64,000 bases of DNA from Burkholderiales bacterium (lineage in GTDB: Bacteria > Pseudomonadota > Gammaproteobacteria > Burkholderiales > Casimicrobiaceae), in the NCBI GenBank assembly GCA_905339295.1, contig CAJPFI010000013.1:1-64000 (forward strand), written 5' to 3'. Position numbers and translations under genes: made by a program. The notes beneath the pieces were generated by a model, which saw only the letters and a list, made by a program, of their open reading frames with translations, searched no databases and was not told where the DNA came from. Below are positions 8,513 through 19,268 of this stretch, piece after piece (position 1 is the stretch's first letter; each line of letters begins with the position of its first letter).

Positions 8513-9718
8513 TCAGGCGGCGTGCGGCAACGCCTGTCGCGCGGCGTCGACGAGGAAGGCCATCGCCGAGTCGACGCCGCCCTTGCGGTGCGGCACGCCG
8601 GCGAGCGCGAGCCCCATCTCGACGCCGGCCAGCGTCCCGCACAGCATCAGATCGTTGAACCAGCCCAGGTGCCCGATGCGGAACACCTTGCCGGCGACCC
8701 TGCCGAGCCCCTGGCCGAGCGACATGTCGTAGCGCTCGAGCACGATGCGGCGGAAGGCGTCGGCATTGTGGCCGTCGGGCATCACGATCGCGGTCAGCGT
8801 CGAGCTGGCCTCGGCGGGGTCGGCGCACAGGATCTCGAGCCCCCACGCGCGTACGGCGCGCCGCGTCGCCTCGGCGTGGCGGTCGTGGCGCGCGAAGACG
8901 TTCGCGAGCCCTTCCTCGAACAGCATGGCCTGCGCCTCGGCGAGTCCGCAGAGCAGGTTGGTCGCGGGCGTGTACGGGAAGAAGCCGCTCGCGTTCGGCG
9001 CGAGCATCTCGCGCCAGTCCCAGTACGAGCGCGGAAGCTTCGCGCGCTCGGAGGCGGCGAGCGCCTTCGCCGAGAACGCGTTGAACGACAGGCCCGGCGG
9101 CAGCATCAGGCCCTTCTGCGAGCCGCCCACCGACACGTCGACGCCCCACTCGTCGTGGCGGTAGTCGATCGAGGCCAGCGAGCTGATCGTGTCGACCATC
9201 AGCAGCGCCGGGTGGCCCGCGCGGTCGATCGCGGCGCGCACCGGCGGTATGCGCGTCGTGACGCCCGTCGAGGTCTCGTTGTGCACGATGCACACCGCCT
9301 TGATCGCGTGCGCCGTGTCGGCGCGCAGCCGGGACTCGACCTCGGACGCGTCGACGCCGTGCCGCCAGTCGCCGGGCAGGAACTCGACCGACAGCGACAG
9401 CCGCTCGGCGAGCTTGCGCCACAGCGCGGCGAACTGGCCGGTCTCGGCCATCAGCACGCGATCGCCGGGCGACAGCGTGTTGACCAGCGCGGCCTCCCAT
9501 GCGCCGGTGCCCGACGCCGGATAGATCACGACGTGCGACTCGGTGCCGAACACGCGCTTCATCCCCGCGAGCACCGTGCGCCCCAGCTCCGCGAACTCGG
9601 GGCCGCGATGGTCGATCGTCGGGCGATCGATCGCGCGAAGCACGCGATCGGGGACGTTCGTCGGGCCGGGGATCTGCAGGAAATGGCGTCCGGCTGGCCG
9701 GCGGTCGGCGGTGGGCAT
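8513..9718 (-). CDS. Class V PLP-dependent aminotransferase (serine/alanine-glyoxylate aminotransferase-like)
   Basis: The 401-residue protein opens with LQIPGPTNVPDRVLRAI, typical of the serine-glyoxylate/alanine-glyoxylate branch. It carries YPASGTGAWEAA, the PLP-binding aspartate in LLMVDTISSLASIDY, and the Schiff-base lysine Lys202 in SVGGSQKGLML. It likely exchanges an amino group between an amino acid and glyoxylate or another keto acid. It is first in the minus-strand TRAP operon and divergent from gntR; one GntR-type operator lies 43 bp upstream. ATG at 9718 matches the family N-terminus; longer in-frame starts exist but lack support. Confidence 0.87.
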   Translation of the reverse strand: MPTADRRPAGRHFLQIPGPTNVPDRVLRAIDRPTIDHRGPEFAELGRTVLAGMKRVFGTESHVVIYPASGTGAWEAALVNTLSPGDRVLMAETGQFAALWRKLAERLSLSVEFLPGDWRHGVDASEVESRLRADTAHAIKAVCIVHNETSTGVTTRIPPVRAAIDRAGHPALLMVDTISSLASIDYRHDEWGVDVSVGGSQKGLMLPPGLSFNAFSAKALAASERAKLPRSYWDWREMLAPNASGFFPYTPATNLLCGLAEAQAMLFEEGLANVFARHDRHAEATRRAVRAWGLEILCADPAEASSTLTAIVMPDGHNADAFRRIVLERYDMSLGQGLGRVAGKVFRIGHLGWFNDLMLCGTLAGVEMGLALAGVPHRKGGVDSAMAFLVDAARQALPHAA

Positions 9719-9760
9719 GGCGTGGTCCCGCGCGGGATGCCGGCGTGACATTGCCGGCCG

Positions 9761-9774
9761 ATTGGTATACAAAA
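9761..9774. promoter_or_regulatory. Candidate GntR/FadR-type operator, aminotransferase-proximal copy
   Basis: ATTGGTATACAAAA matches the perfect palindrome at 9898-9911 in its first ten bases (ATTGGTATAC). It has the GT-n-n-AC core of FadR-subfamily operators and sits in the divergent gap, just upstream of the aminotransferase-TRAP operon. Confidence 0.5.
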
Positions 9775-9897
9775 GGCATCGTACGCCCGGTCGCGAGGTC
9801 GCGCAACCGGTCCGCGCGCGTCGGTGCCGGGTCGCTCTTGGGCGCGTGGCACCCGGTCGCGTGACGTGCGGGCCACATTCGGGACGATCAGGATCCG

Positions 9898-9911
9898 ATT
9901 GGTATACCAAT
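9898..9911. promoter_or_regulatory. Candidate GntR/FadR-type operator, perfect palindrome over the gntR start
   Basis: ATTGGTATACCAAT is a perfect 14-bp palindrome with the T-GGT-AT-ACC-A core expected for FCD-domain GntR regulators. It overlaps the first candidate ATG of gntR (9910), so binding would block transcription or initiation of gntR-ydiJ. Confidence 0.6.
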
Positions 9912-10668
9912 GATCGATCGCGACGAGAGCGACGCTGATTCGCCGGCCGGGCACATGGCGCCGCTGGCGGACGACGAGCCGCCCGCGCGGCGGCCGGCGA
10001 CGCTGCCGAGCGCCGTGGCGGAGCGTCTGCGCGAGCTCATCACCGAGGGCGAGCTCGCGGCAGGTGCGCGCCTCAACGAGCGCGCGCTGGGCGACCGGCT
10101 GGGCGTGTCGCGCACGCCGCTGCGCGAGGCGTTCCGGCTGCTCGCGGCGGACGGTCTCGTCGTGCTCGAGCCGAATCGCGGCGCGCGCGTCGTCGCGCTG
10201 TCGTCGCAGGACATCCGCGAGAGCTTCGAGGTGATGGGCGCGCTCGAGGCGCTCGCCGGCGAGCTCGCGTGCGCGCGCCTCACCGGCGGGGAAGTCGCCG
10301 AGATCAAGGCGCTCACGTTCGAGATGCTCGCGTGCCACGCGCGGGCGGACCTGCCGGCGTACTACCGGCTGAACCGCGCCATTCACGACCGCATCGCGCT
10401 CGCGGCCGGGAACGATCTCCTGCGCCGCAGCTACGCGTCGCTCAACCTGCGAATCCAGAGCCTGCGCTTCCGCTCGAACTTCGATCGCGCGAAATGGGAC
10501 CAGGCGGCGCACGAGCACGCGCAGATGGTCGAGCTGCTCGAGCGGCGCGACGGGAAGGCGCTCGCCGCGCTGCTGCGCGGCCATCTCGCGAAGAAGGGCG
10601 AGGCGGTGCTCGAGGAGATCGCCCGCGCCGGCGCGCGGCACGCGCCGCTCGCGGGATCCGCGCCGTGA
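9910..10668 (+). CDS. GntR-family regulator with FCD ligand-binding domain
   Basis: The 252-residue protein has an N-terminal winged HTH (about 30-95; NERALGDRLGVSRTPLREAFRLL) and a C-terminal FCD domain (about 105-235) with the metal-ligand-type residues Asp, His and His in YYRLNRAIHDRI and the later helices. FCD regulators respond to organic acids. The ATG at 9910 lies inside a palindromic operator and lacks a clear ribosome-binding site; ATG at 9955 is a possible alternative that keeps the whole HTH. Its stop overlaps the GTG start of the downstream dehydrogenase. It most likely controls both itself and the divergent TRAP operon. Confidence 0.88.
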   Translation: MIDRDESDADSPAGHMAPLADDEPPARRPATLPSAVAERLRELITEGELAAGARLNERALGDRLGVSRTPLREAFRLLAADGLVVLEPNRGARVVALSSQDIRESFEVMGALEALAGELACARLTGGEVAEIKALTFEMLACHARADLPAYYRLNRAIHDRIALAAGNDLLRRSYASLNLRIQSLRFRSNFDRAKWDQAAHEHAQMVELLERRDGKALAALLRGHLAKKGEAVLEEIARAGARHAPLAGSAP

Positions 10669-13600
10669 GCGCGCCGCTGGCAAGGCCGGTCGTTGCGCAC
10701 GTCCCGGGCGAGGCGGGAGAGCTGGCGCGGCGGCTTTCCGGCGCGGTGCGCGGCGAGACGATGTTCGACCGGGCGTCGCGCGGGCGCTACGCGACCGACG
10801 CGTCGATCTACCAGGTCGAGCCGCTCGGCGTCCTGGTGCCCGCCTCCCACGAGGACGTGCGCGCCGCGTTCGAGGTGTGCCGCGAGCTCGGCGTCCCGAT
10901 GCTGCCGCGCGGCGCGGGCAGCTCGCAATGCGGGCAGACCGTGGGCCGCGCGCTCGTCGTCGACCACAGCAAGCACCTGCGCGGCGTCGTCGCGTTCGAC
11001 CGCGAGGCGCGAACGATCACCGTCGAGCCGGGAATCGTGCTCGACGAGCTGAACGCGTGGCTGAGGCCGCACGGCCTGTGGTTCCCGGTCGACGTCAGCA
11101 CGTCGGCCCAATGCACGCTCGGCGGGATGGCGGGCAACAATTCGTGCGGCTCGCGCTCGATCGCGTACGGCAACATGGTCCACAACGTGCTCGCGATCGA
11201 CGCGCTGCTCGCCGACGGCACCGAGGCGCGCTTCGGCGACGAGGCGGCGATGCGCGACGCGCCGCCGCGCGTGCGCGCGCTCGTCGAGTCGCTGCGCGCG
11301 ATCGGCGGGCGCGAGCGCGACGAGATCGCGGCGAAGGTCCCGAAGGTGCTGCGCCGCGTCGGCGGCTACAACCTCGACGTGTTCCATCCGCAGGGCGAGC
11401 GGGGCTACACCGCCGACGGCGGCGTCAACCTCGCGCACCTGCTCGTCGGCAGCGAGGGCACGCTGGCGTGGACGCGCACGCTGACGCTCGCGCTCGTTTC
11501 GCCGCCGGCGAAGCGGACGCTCGGCGTCGTCAATTTCCCCACGCTCTACCGCGCGATGGAGTGCGCCCAGCACATCGTGACGCTCGGGCCGACGGCAGTC
11601 GAGCTCGTCGACCGCACGATGATCGGCCTCGCCCGAGACAACCCGGCGTTCCGGGCGGTGATCGACGCGGCGCTCATCGGCGAGCCCGACGCGATCCTGC
11701 TGGTCGAGTTCGCCGGCGACGACGCCGGGGAGACGCGGCGCCGGCTCGACCGTCTCGTCGAGCTGATGGGCGACCTCGGGCTCCCGGGATCGGTGGTGCG
11801 GATGACCGACGCAGGCGCGCAGAAGGCGCTGTGGGAGGTGCGCAAGGCCGGGCTCAACATCATGATGAGCATGAAGGGCGACGGCAAGCCGGTCTCGTTC
11901 ATCGAGGACTGCGCGGTGCCGCTGCCGCATCTCGCGCAGTACGTCGACCGGCTGACGCGCGTGTTCGAGAAGCACGGCACGCGCGGCACCTGGTACGCCC
12001 ACGCGTCGGTCGGGACGCTGCACGTGCGGCCGATCCTCGACATGCGCCGCGACGGCGCCGCGAAGATGCGCGCGATCGCGGAGGAGGCCTCGGCGATGGT
12101 ACGCGAGTACAAGGGCGCGTACTCCGGCGAGCATGGCGACGGGCTGGTGCGCAGCGAGTGGGTCGCGTGGCAGTTCGGGCCGCGTCTCGCGCGCGCGTTC
12201 GAGGAAGTGAAGGCGCTGTTCGACCCGCGGGGCCTGATGAACCCGGGCAAGATCGTGCGTCCGCCGCGCATGGACGACGCCTCGCTGTTCCGCTACCCGC
12301 CGGGTCACGCGACGCTTCCGGTCGCGACGGCGCTCGACTGGTCCGCCTGGGACGTGCACGGCGACGCGGCGAGCGGCGCGCTCACCGCGCCCGGCACCGG
12401 GGGCGATCCGGCGCGCGGTTTCGGCAAGGCCGTCGAGATGTGCAACAACAACGGCCATTGCCGCAAGTTCGACGCCGGCACGATGTGCCCGAGCTTCCGC
12501 GTCACGCGCGACGAGCGGCACCTGACGCGCGGACGGGCGAACACGCTGCGGCTCGCGCTGGGCGGCCGGTTCGGGCCGGACGTCGCGTCGCCCGAGGTGC
12601 GCGACGCGCTCGAGCTGTGCGTGAGCTGCAAGGGCTGTCGCCGCGACTGCCCGACCGGCGTCGACATGGCGCGGATGAAGATCGAGTTCCGGCACCAGTG
12701 GCGGCGCGCGCACGGGCTCGCGCTGCGCGACCGGATCGTCGCGACGCTGCCGCGCTGGGGCGCATGGGCGTCGCGGCTGCCGTGGCTTCCCAACCTGCGC
12801 GACGCGCTGCCCGGCCTCGCCGGGTTGTCGGAGCGCGTCGCGGGGTTGTCGGCGAAGCGCGCGTTGCCGCGCTGGCGGCGCGACACGTTCTTCGCGTCCG
12901 CGCCGCGTGACGACGACGCGCCCGGCGTGGTGCTGCTCGTCGACACGTTCACGAACTACTTCGAGCCGGAAAACGCGCAGGCGGCGCTGGCGGTCCTGCG
13001 TGCGGCGGGCCGGCGCGTCGCGATCGCGCGCGCTCCGGTCGGCGACGCGAGGCCGCTTTGCTGCGGGCGAACCTGGCTCGCGGCGGGACTCGTCGACGAG
13101 GCGCGGGCCGAGGCGCGCCGCGTCGTCGACGCGCTCGCGCCGCACGTCGCGGCGGGCACGGCCGTCGTCGGGCTCGAGCCGTCTTGCCTGCTGACGCTGC
13201 GCGACGAGTTCCTCGCCATGGGTCTGGGCGCGGAGGCCGACGCCCTTGCGGGACGCGCGATGCTGATCGAGGAGTACCTCGCGCGCGAACACGCCGCGGG
13301 GCGGCTCGATCTGGCTTTCGCCGCGCTGCCGCACGAGCGCGCGCTCGTCCACGGCCACTGTCACCAGAAGGCGTTCGACGCGTTCTCGCCCACCGTCGCG
13401 GCGCTGGGCCTCGTGCCGGGGCTCGGCGTCGACGTCGTCGAGTCGAGCTGCTGCGGCATGGCGGGCAGCTTCGGCTACGAGGCCGAGCATCACGACATCT
13501 CGATGCGGATGGCCGAGCTATCGCTCCTGCCCGCGGTCCGGCGGGCCGGCGCCGACACGCTGATCGTCGCCGACGGCACGAGCTGCCGCCAGCAGATCGC

Positions 13601-13697
13601 CGACGGCACCCGCGGGTCCGATCCGCCACGCCGGCCGATCCACGCGATTCGCGTCCTCGCGGCCGCGCTCCCCGCGGCGTCGGTGCGCCTGCCCTGA
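10665..13697 (+). CDS. YdiJ-like FAD/Fe-S dehydrogenase (D-2-hydroxyacid dehydrogenase family)
   Basis: The 1010-residue protein has the domain order and length of E. coli YdiJ (1018 residues). An FAD_binding_4 domain (PRGAGSSQCGQTVGRALVVD, GGMAGNNSCGSRS) leads into an FAD-oxidase C domain (HASVGTLHVRP, EHGDGLVRSEW). A ferredoxin-like module follows, with CNNNGHCRKF (about residue 592) and CVSCKGCRRDCPTG (about 652), then two CCG cysteine-rich domains (CCGRTW about 800, SSCCGMAG about 928). Such enzymes oxidise D-2-hydroxyacids such as D-2-hydroxyglutarate or D-lactate and pass electrons to the respiratory chain. GTG at 10665 overlaps the gntR stop (GTGA), so it is co-expressed with the regulator and may act on a metabolite of the divergent operon. 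Confidence 0.85.
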   Translation: MSAPLARPVVAHVPGEAGELARRLSGAVRGETMFDRASRGRYATDASIYQVEPLGVLVPASHEDVRAAFEVCRELGVPMLPRGAGSSQCGQTVGRALVVDHSKHLRGVVAFDREARTITVEPGIVLDELNAWLRPHGLWFPVDVSTSAQCTLGGMAGNNSCGSRSIAYGNMVHNVLAIDALLADGTEARFGDEAAMRDAPPRVRALVESLRAIGGRERDEIAAKVPKVLRRVGGYNLDVFHPQGERGYTADGGVNLAHLLVGSEGTLAWTRTLTLALVSPPAKRTLGVVNFPTLYRAMECAQHIVTLGPTAVELVDRTMIGLARDNPAFRAVIDAALIGEPDAILLVEFAGDDAGETRRRLDRLVELMGDLGLPGSVVRMTDAGAQKALWEVRKAGLNIMMSMKGDGKPVSFIEDCAVPLPHLAQYVDRLTRVFEKHGTRGTWYAHASVGTLHVRPILDMRRDGAAKMRAIAEEASAMVREYKGAYSGEHGDGLVRSEWVAWQFGPRLARAFEEVKALFDPRGLMNPGKIVRPPRMDDASLFRYPPGHATLPVATALDWSAWDVHGDAASGALTAPGTGGDPARGFGKAVEMCNNNGHCRKFDAGTMCPSFRVTRDERHLTRGRANTLRLALGGRFGPDVASPEVRDALELCVSCKGCRRDCPTGVDMARMKIEFRHQWRRAHGLALRDRIVATLPRWGAWASRLPWLPNLRDALPGLAGLSERVAGLSAKRALPRWRRDTFFASAPRDDDAPGVVLLVDTFTNYFEPENAQAALAVLRAAGRRVAIARAPVGDARPLCCGRTWLAAGLVDEARAEARRVVDALAPHVAAGTAVVGLEPSCLLTLRDEFLAMGLGAEADALAGRAMLIEEYLAREHAAGRLDLAFAALPHERALVHGHCHQKAFDAFSPTVAALGLVPGLGVDVVESSCCGMAGSFGYEAEHHDISMRMAELSLLPAVRRAGADTLIVADGTSCRQQIADGTRGSDPPRRPIHAIRVLAAALPAASVRLP

Positions 13698-13788
13698 CCT
13701 TCCGCCCCGGCGCCCCCGACCGGCCTCGCACCCCCGAACGTCCGGGACTGGGCGAGCCGCGCCGAGCCGGGCGCGGCCCGCGGTCGGG

Positions 13789-13816
13789 GTTGAAAGGTTC
13801 CCGGCCGACCCCATGG
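13789..13816 (+). promoter_or_regulatory. Sigma-32 (heat-shock) promoter of grpE
   Basis: GTTGAAA (13789-13795), a 13-bp spacer and CCCCATGG (13809-13816) match the sigma-32 consensus CTTGAAA/CCCCATnT closely. Transcription would begin near 13823, about 30 nt before the grpE ATG. Confidence 0.8.
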
Positions 13817-13854
13817 TTGCTGCATAGTCTTTGACCCCTGGCGCCTGCCTACGC

Positions 13855-14445
13855 ATGACTGGAAACGACACCCCGAACCCGGCCGATCGACGCGCCGACG
13901 ACATTCCCGGCATCGACCGCGTGGTCGATGCCGCCCCGGCCGATCCGGCGCCGGACCTGGCCGACATCCTCAGGAAGGCGGAGACCGAGGTCTCCGACCT
14001 CCGGGACGCCTGGCTGCGCGCCAAGGCGGAGACCGAGAACGTGCGCCGGATGGGGCAGGCGGATCTGACCCGGGCGCACAAGTACGCGACCGAGCGCTTT
14101 GCCGTCGAGCTGCTGGCCGTCCGGGACGCGCTCGAGCAGGCGCTCGCGACCTCGAACGCGTCCCCCGAGCAGCTCCGCGAGGGGGTCGAGCTCACGCTGA
14201 AGGCGCTCGCCTCGGCATTCGACAAGTCGTCGATCGTCCCGATCGACCCGGCCGGCGAGAGGTTCGACCCCAACCGGCACCAGGCCATGGCGATGATTCC
14301 GTCGTCGGCGCCCGCGCAGACCGTCGTGCAGGTGTTCCAGAAGGGCTACCTGCTCCACGATCGCGTGCTGCGTCCCGCGCTCGTCGCCGTGTCGAGCGGC
14401 CCGGGCGAGGCCACGGGCGGGGCCGCGCCCGATGCGCCCGCTTGA
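13855..14445 (+). CDS. grpE: Nucleotide exchange factor GrpE
   Basis: The 196-residue protein has an acidic disordered N-terminus, a long coiled coil (LRDAWLRAKAETENVRR) and the C-terminal beta-domain with the family motif FDPNRHQAMAM and VVQVFQKGYLLHDRVLRPALV. It drives ADP release from DnaK. ATG at 13855 is used; the in-frame ATG 24 nt upstream would sit too near the predicted transcript start. It is followed by dnaK after a 60-bp gap that itself contains a sigma-32 promoter. Confidence 0.95.
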   Translation: MTGNDTPNPADRRADDIPGIDRVVDAAPADPAPDLADILRKAETEVSDLRDAWLRAKAETENVRRMGQADLTRAHKYATERFAVELLAVRDALEQALATSNASPEQLREGVELTLKALASAFDKSSIVPIDPAGERFDPNRHQAMAMIPSSAPAQTVVQVFQKGYLLHDRVLRPALVAVSSGPGEATGGAAPDAPA

Positions 14446-14468
14446 GTTGACCGCCGATAACCCCATCT
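14441..14468 (+). promoter_or_regulatory. Sigma-32 promoter of dnaK
   Basis: CTTGAGT (14441-14447), a 13-bp spacer and CCCCATCT (14461-14468) fit the heat-shock consensus. The -35 element overlaps the grpE stop codon. The start site would be near 14475, giving a leader of about 30 nt. Confidence 0.75.
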
Positions 14469-14505
14469 TCACAACAGGCAAACACGCAGGCACCGGAGCA
14501 TTCCC

Positions 14506-16458
<1,953 letters not shown>

Positions 16459-16612
16459 CGGGCGTTGCCCGTCGCTTGGCGATCCTCCTCTCGCGGGATA
16501 CTCGGCCGCGTGCGAGCGTCGGCGTGTCGGCGCGGGGCTGAGCGCGACGGAGTGTCTGTCCGCGTTCGAGCGGCGCCGCGGGCGCCTGTCGACGCGGACG
16601 GGGTGCGGAGTG

Positions 16613-16651
16613 ACAAGGGGCCGGGCTGCAGGAATGCGGCCCGGTCTTTGT
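16613..16651 (+). terminator. Possible terminator or attenuating hairpin between dnaK and dnaJ
   Basis: ACAA...CCGGGC (16613-16626) pairs with GCCCGG...TTGT (16639-16651) around a 12-nt loop, with internal mismatches. The T residues lie partly inside the outer stem, so termination may be incomplete, which would lower dnaJ relative to dnaK. Confidence 0.45.
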
Positions 16652-16719
16652 CGTTGACGAGTGTGGGAACATTCGCCCGCTCGAACGGGGGCTGACGGGT
16701 CGAGCAGGGGGCAACGGGA

Positions 16720-17856
16720 ATGGCGAAACGCGATTACTACACGGTGCTCGGCGTCAACCGCGACGCTTCCGACGAGGACGTCAAGAAGGCCTACCGGAAG
16801 CTCGCGATGAAGCACCATCCGGACCGCAGTCCGGACGACAAGGGCGCCGAGGAGAAATTCAAGGAGGCGAAGGAGGCCTACGAGGTCCTCTCGGACGGCA
16901 AGAAGCGCGCCGCCTACGACCAGTTCGGCCATGCCGGCGTCGATCCTTCGGTCGGCTTCGGCGCGGGCGCGCGCGGCGCCGGCCCGGAGGGGTTCGGCGG
17001 TTTCGCCGACGCGTTCGGCGACATCTTCGGCGAAATCTTCGGGCAGGGGCGCGGCGGTCGCGGCAACGGTGTCTTCCGCGGCGCGGACCTGCGCTACAAC
17101 CTCGAGATCTCGCTCGAGGAGGCGGCGCGCGGCACCGAGGCGCGCATCCGCATCCCGACGATGGAGTCGTGCGAAGCCTGCCACGGCAGCGGCGCGAAGC
17201 CGGGCACGCAGGCGAAGTCCTGCCCATCCTGCCACGGCCGCGGCGAGGTGCGCGTGTCGCAGGGATTCTTCTCGATCCAGCAGACCTGCCCGCAGTGCCA
17301 CGGCACCGGCAAGATCATCCCCGATCCGTGCGCGACCTGCCAGGGCGCGGGCCGCGTGCGCAAGTCCAAGACGCTGTCGGTCAAGATTCCTGCCGGCGTC
17401 GACCAGGACGACCGCATCCGGCTCTCGGGCGAGGGCGAGGCCGGCGTCAACGGCGGCCCGCAGGGCGACCTCTACGTCGTCGTGCAACTGAAGCCGCATG
17501 CGGTGTTCCAGCGCGAGGGCGCCGACCTGCACTGCGAGATGCCGGTCAGCTTCGCGACCGCGGCGCTCGGCGGCGAGATCGAGATCCCGACGCTCGAAGG
17601 GCACGCCAAGGTGAAGATCCCGCCCGAGACACAGACCGGCCAGGTGTTCCGGCTGCGCAACAAGGGCATCCGACCGGTGCGCGGCTCGGTCATCGGCGAC
17701 CTCTACTGCCACGTGGCCGTCGAGACGCCGGTCAAGCTCACGGCGCGGCAGAGGGAGCTCCTGCGCGAGTTCGAGGCGATCAACCAGCAGGATCCCGGCG
17801 CGCACAGCCCGAAGCAGAAGTCGTTCTTCGACAAGCTGAAGGAATTCTTCGGGTAG
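16720..17856 (+). CDS. dnaJ: Co-chaperone DnaJ (Hsp40)
   Basis: The 378-residue type I J-protein has the N-terminal J domain ([34 protein letters not shown] region, HPD motif present) and a Gly/Phe-rich linker (about 75-115). Four zinc-binding CxxCxGxG repeats follow ([32 protein letters not shown]), then the C-terminal peptide-binding domains. It stimulates the DnaK ATPase and hands over clients. No separate sigma-32 promoter is evident in the 261-bp gap after dnaK; expression probably comes by readthrough. Confidence 0.97.
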   Translation: MAKRDYYTVLGVNRDASDEDVKKAYRKLAMKHHPDRSPDDKGAEEKFKEAKEAYEVLSDGKKRAAYDQFGHAGVDPSVGFGAGARGAGPEGFGGFADAFGDIFGEIFGQGRGGRGNGVFRGADLRYNLEISLEEAARGTEARIRIPTMESCEACHGSGAKPGTQAKSCPSCHGRGEVRVSQGFFSIQQTCPQCHGTGKIIPDPCATCQGAGRVRKSKTLSVKIPAGVDQDDRIRLSGEGEAGVNGGPQGDLYVVVQLKPHAVFQREGADLHCEMPVSFATAALGGEIEIPTLEGHAKVKIPPETQTGQVFRLRNKGIRPVRGSVIGDLYCHVAVETPVKLTARQRELLREFEAINQQDPGAHSPKQKSFFDKLKEFFG

Positions 17857-18021
17857 CGACCCGAGAGTTTCGAGTGGTCGCGGCGGCCGACACGCGACGG
17901 CGACCGTCCAAGGAGGGCCGCCACCCGGCGCCGACGGTACGATCGCCTGTAGACTTCGAGTCCGTCTCCCGCGCGCCACATCGCGCCCCGACGCCGCGCA
18001 TTGCCCCGACGCAACTGACCC

Positions 18022-19197
18022 CTGATCCCTGACTACGACGTCGTCGTGATCGGCGCCGGCGCCGCCGGCATGATGTGCGCGGCGACGGCCGGGCAGCGTG
18101 GCCGCAGCGTGCTGCTGATCGAGCACTACGAGCGCGTCGGCGAGAAGATACGCATCTCGGGCGGCGGCCGCTGCAACTTCACGAATGCCGGCGCGGGACC
18201 GGCGAACTACCTGTCGCGGAATCCGGACTTCTGCCGCTCGGCGCTCGCGCGCTACGGCCCGCGCGACTTTGTCGCGCTGGTCGAGCGTCACGGCATCCGC
18301 TGGCACGAGAAGAAGCTCGGGCAGCTCTTCTGCGACCAGTCGGCGGTGGACGTCATCCGGATGCTGCGCGCGGAGTGCGACCGCGGCCGCGTCGCCTGGC
18401 GGCAGCCCTGTCCGGTCGACGGCGTGACGCGCTCGGGCGAGCGCTTCGAGGTTGCCACGCCGCAGGGTGCGGTCCGCGCGTCCTCGCTGGTCGTCGCGAC
18501 CGGCGGTCTCACGGTTCCCGCGATCGGCGCGACGCCGTTCGGCTACCGGCTCGCCGGGCAGTTCGGCCTGTCCGTCGTGCCGACGCGGCCGGCGCTGGTG
18601 CCGCTCGCGTTCGCCCCCGACGCGCTCGCGCGCTACGGCGACCTGTCCGGCGTGTCGGTCGACGTCGCGATCTCGTGCGGCGGCGCCCGCTTCCGCGAGA
18701 ACCTGCTCGTCACGCATCGCGGCCTCTCCGGTCCCGCGATCCTGCAGGTCTCGTCGTACTGGGACGGTCGCGAACCGCTCGCGATCGACCTGCTGCCGGA
18801 CGTCGACGCGCGCGACTGGCTCGCGGAGCACGCGCATTCGGACGCACGGCTCGACACGCTGCTCGCGCAGCGCCTGCCGAAGCGCTTCGCGCGCCAGTGG
18901 TGCGCGACGCATGGCGTCGCGCGCCCGATGCGGGAGCTCGGCGAGGCGGGGCTGGGCCGGATCGCGGCCGACCTCGCCTGCTGGCGCGTCCTGCCGTCAG
19001 GCACGCTCGGCTACGCGAAGGCCGAGGTGACGGCCGGCGGCGTCGACACGCGCGCGTTGTCGTCGAGGACGATGGCCGTGCGCGACGTGCCCGGGCTCTA
19101 CTTCATCGGCGAAGTCGTCGACGTGACCGGCTGGCTCGGCGGCTACAACTTCCAGTGGGCGTGGTCGTCCGGCCACGCCGCGGGCGAGGCTGCGTGA
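18022..19197 (+). CDS. HI0933-family flavoprotein (YhiN/BaiN-like NAD(P)/FAD-dependent oxidoreductase)
   Basis: The protein (about 391 residues) has the Rossmann FAD motif DYDVVVIGAGAAGMMCA, then GEKIRISGGGRCNFTNA, the family hallmark. The C-terminal FAD contact region is LYFIGEVVDVTGWLGGYNFQWAWSSG. The physiological substrate of the family is unclear. The start is odd: an in-frame TGA at 18016 and the need to keep the first beta strand leave only CTG (18022) or ATC (18025). The first standard start, GTG at 18046, would cut into the dinucleotide-binding strand, and no Shine-Dalgarno is visible. CTG is used here provisionally. Confidence 0.8.
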   Translation: MIPDYDVVVIGAGAAGMMCAATAGQRGRSVLLIEHYERVGEKIRISGGGRCNFTNAGAGPANYLSRNPDFCRSALARYGPRDFVALVERHGIRWHEKKLGQLFCDQSAVDVIRMLRAECDRGRVAWRQPCPVDGVTRSGERFEVATPQGAVRASSLVVATGGLTVPAIGATPFGYRLAGQFGLSVVPTRPALVPLAFAPDALARYGDLSGVSVDVAISCGGARFRENLLVTHRGLSGPAILQVSSYWDGREPLAIDLLPDVDARDWLAEHAHSDARLDTLLAQRLPKRFARQWCATHGVARPMRELGEAGLGRIAADLACWRVLPSGTLGYAKAEVTAGGVDTRALSSRTMAVRDVPGLYFIGEVVDVTGWLGGYNFQWAWSSGHAAGEAA

Positions 19198-19224
19198 CGC
19201 CGCGGGCAGCGCGCCGTCGCGCGC

Positions 19225-19233
19225 TGCTAGAAT
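19225..19233 (+). promoter_or_regulatory. Extended -10 promoter of the substrate-binding protein gene
   Basis: TGCTAGAAT (TG-n-TAGAAT) lies 35 bp upstream of the GTG start. The same motif precedes purB, aroC and htpX in this window at similar distances. No clear -35 is seen. Confidence 0.5.
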
Positions 19234-19268
19234 TCCCGCTTCGTCCAGCGCGTTCCCGGAGACCTCCC

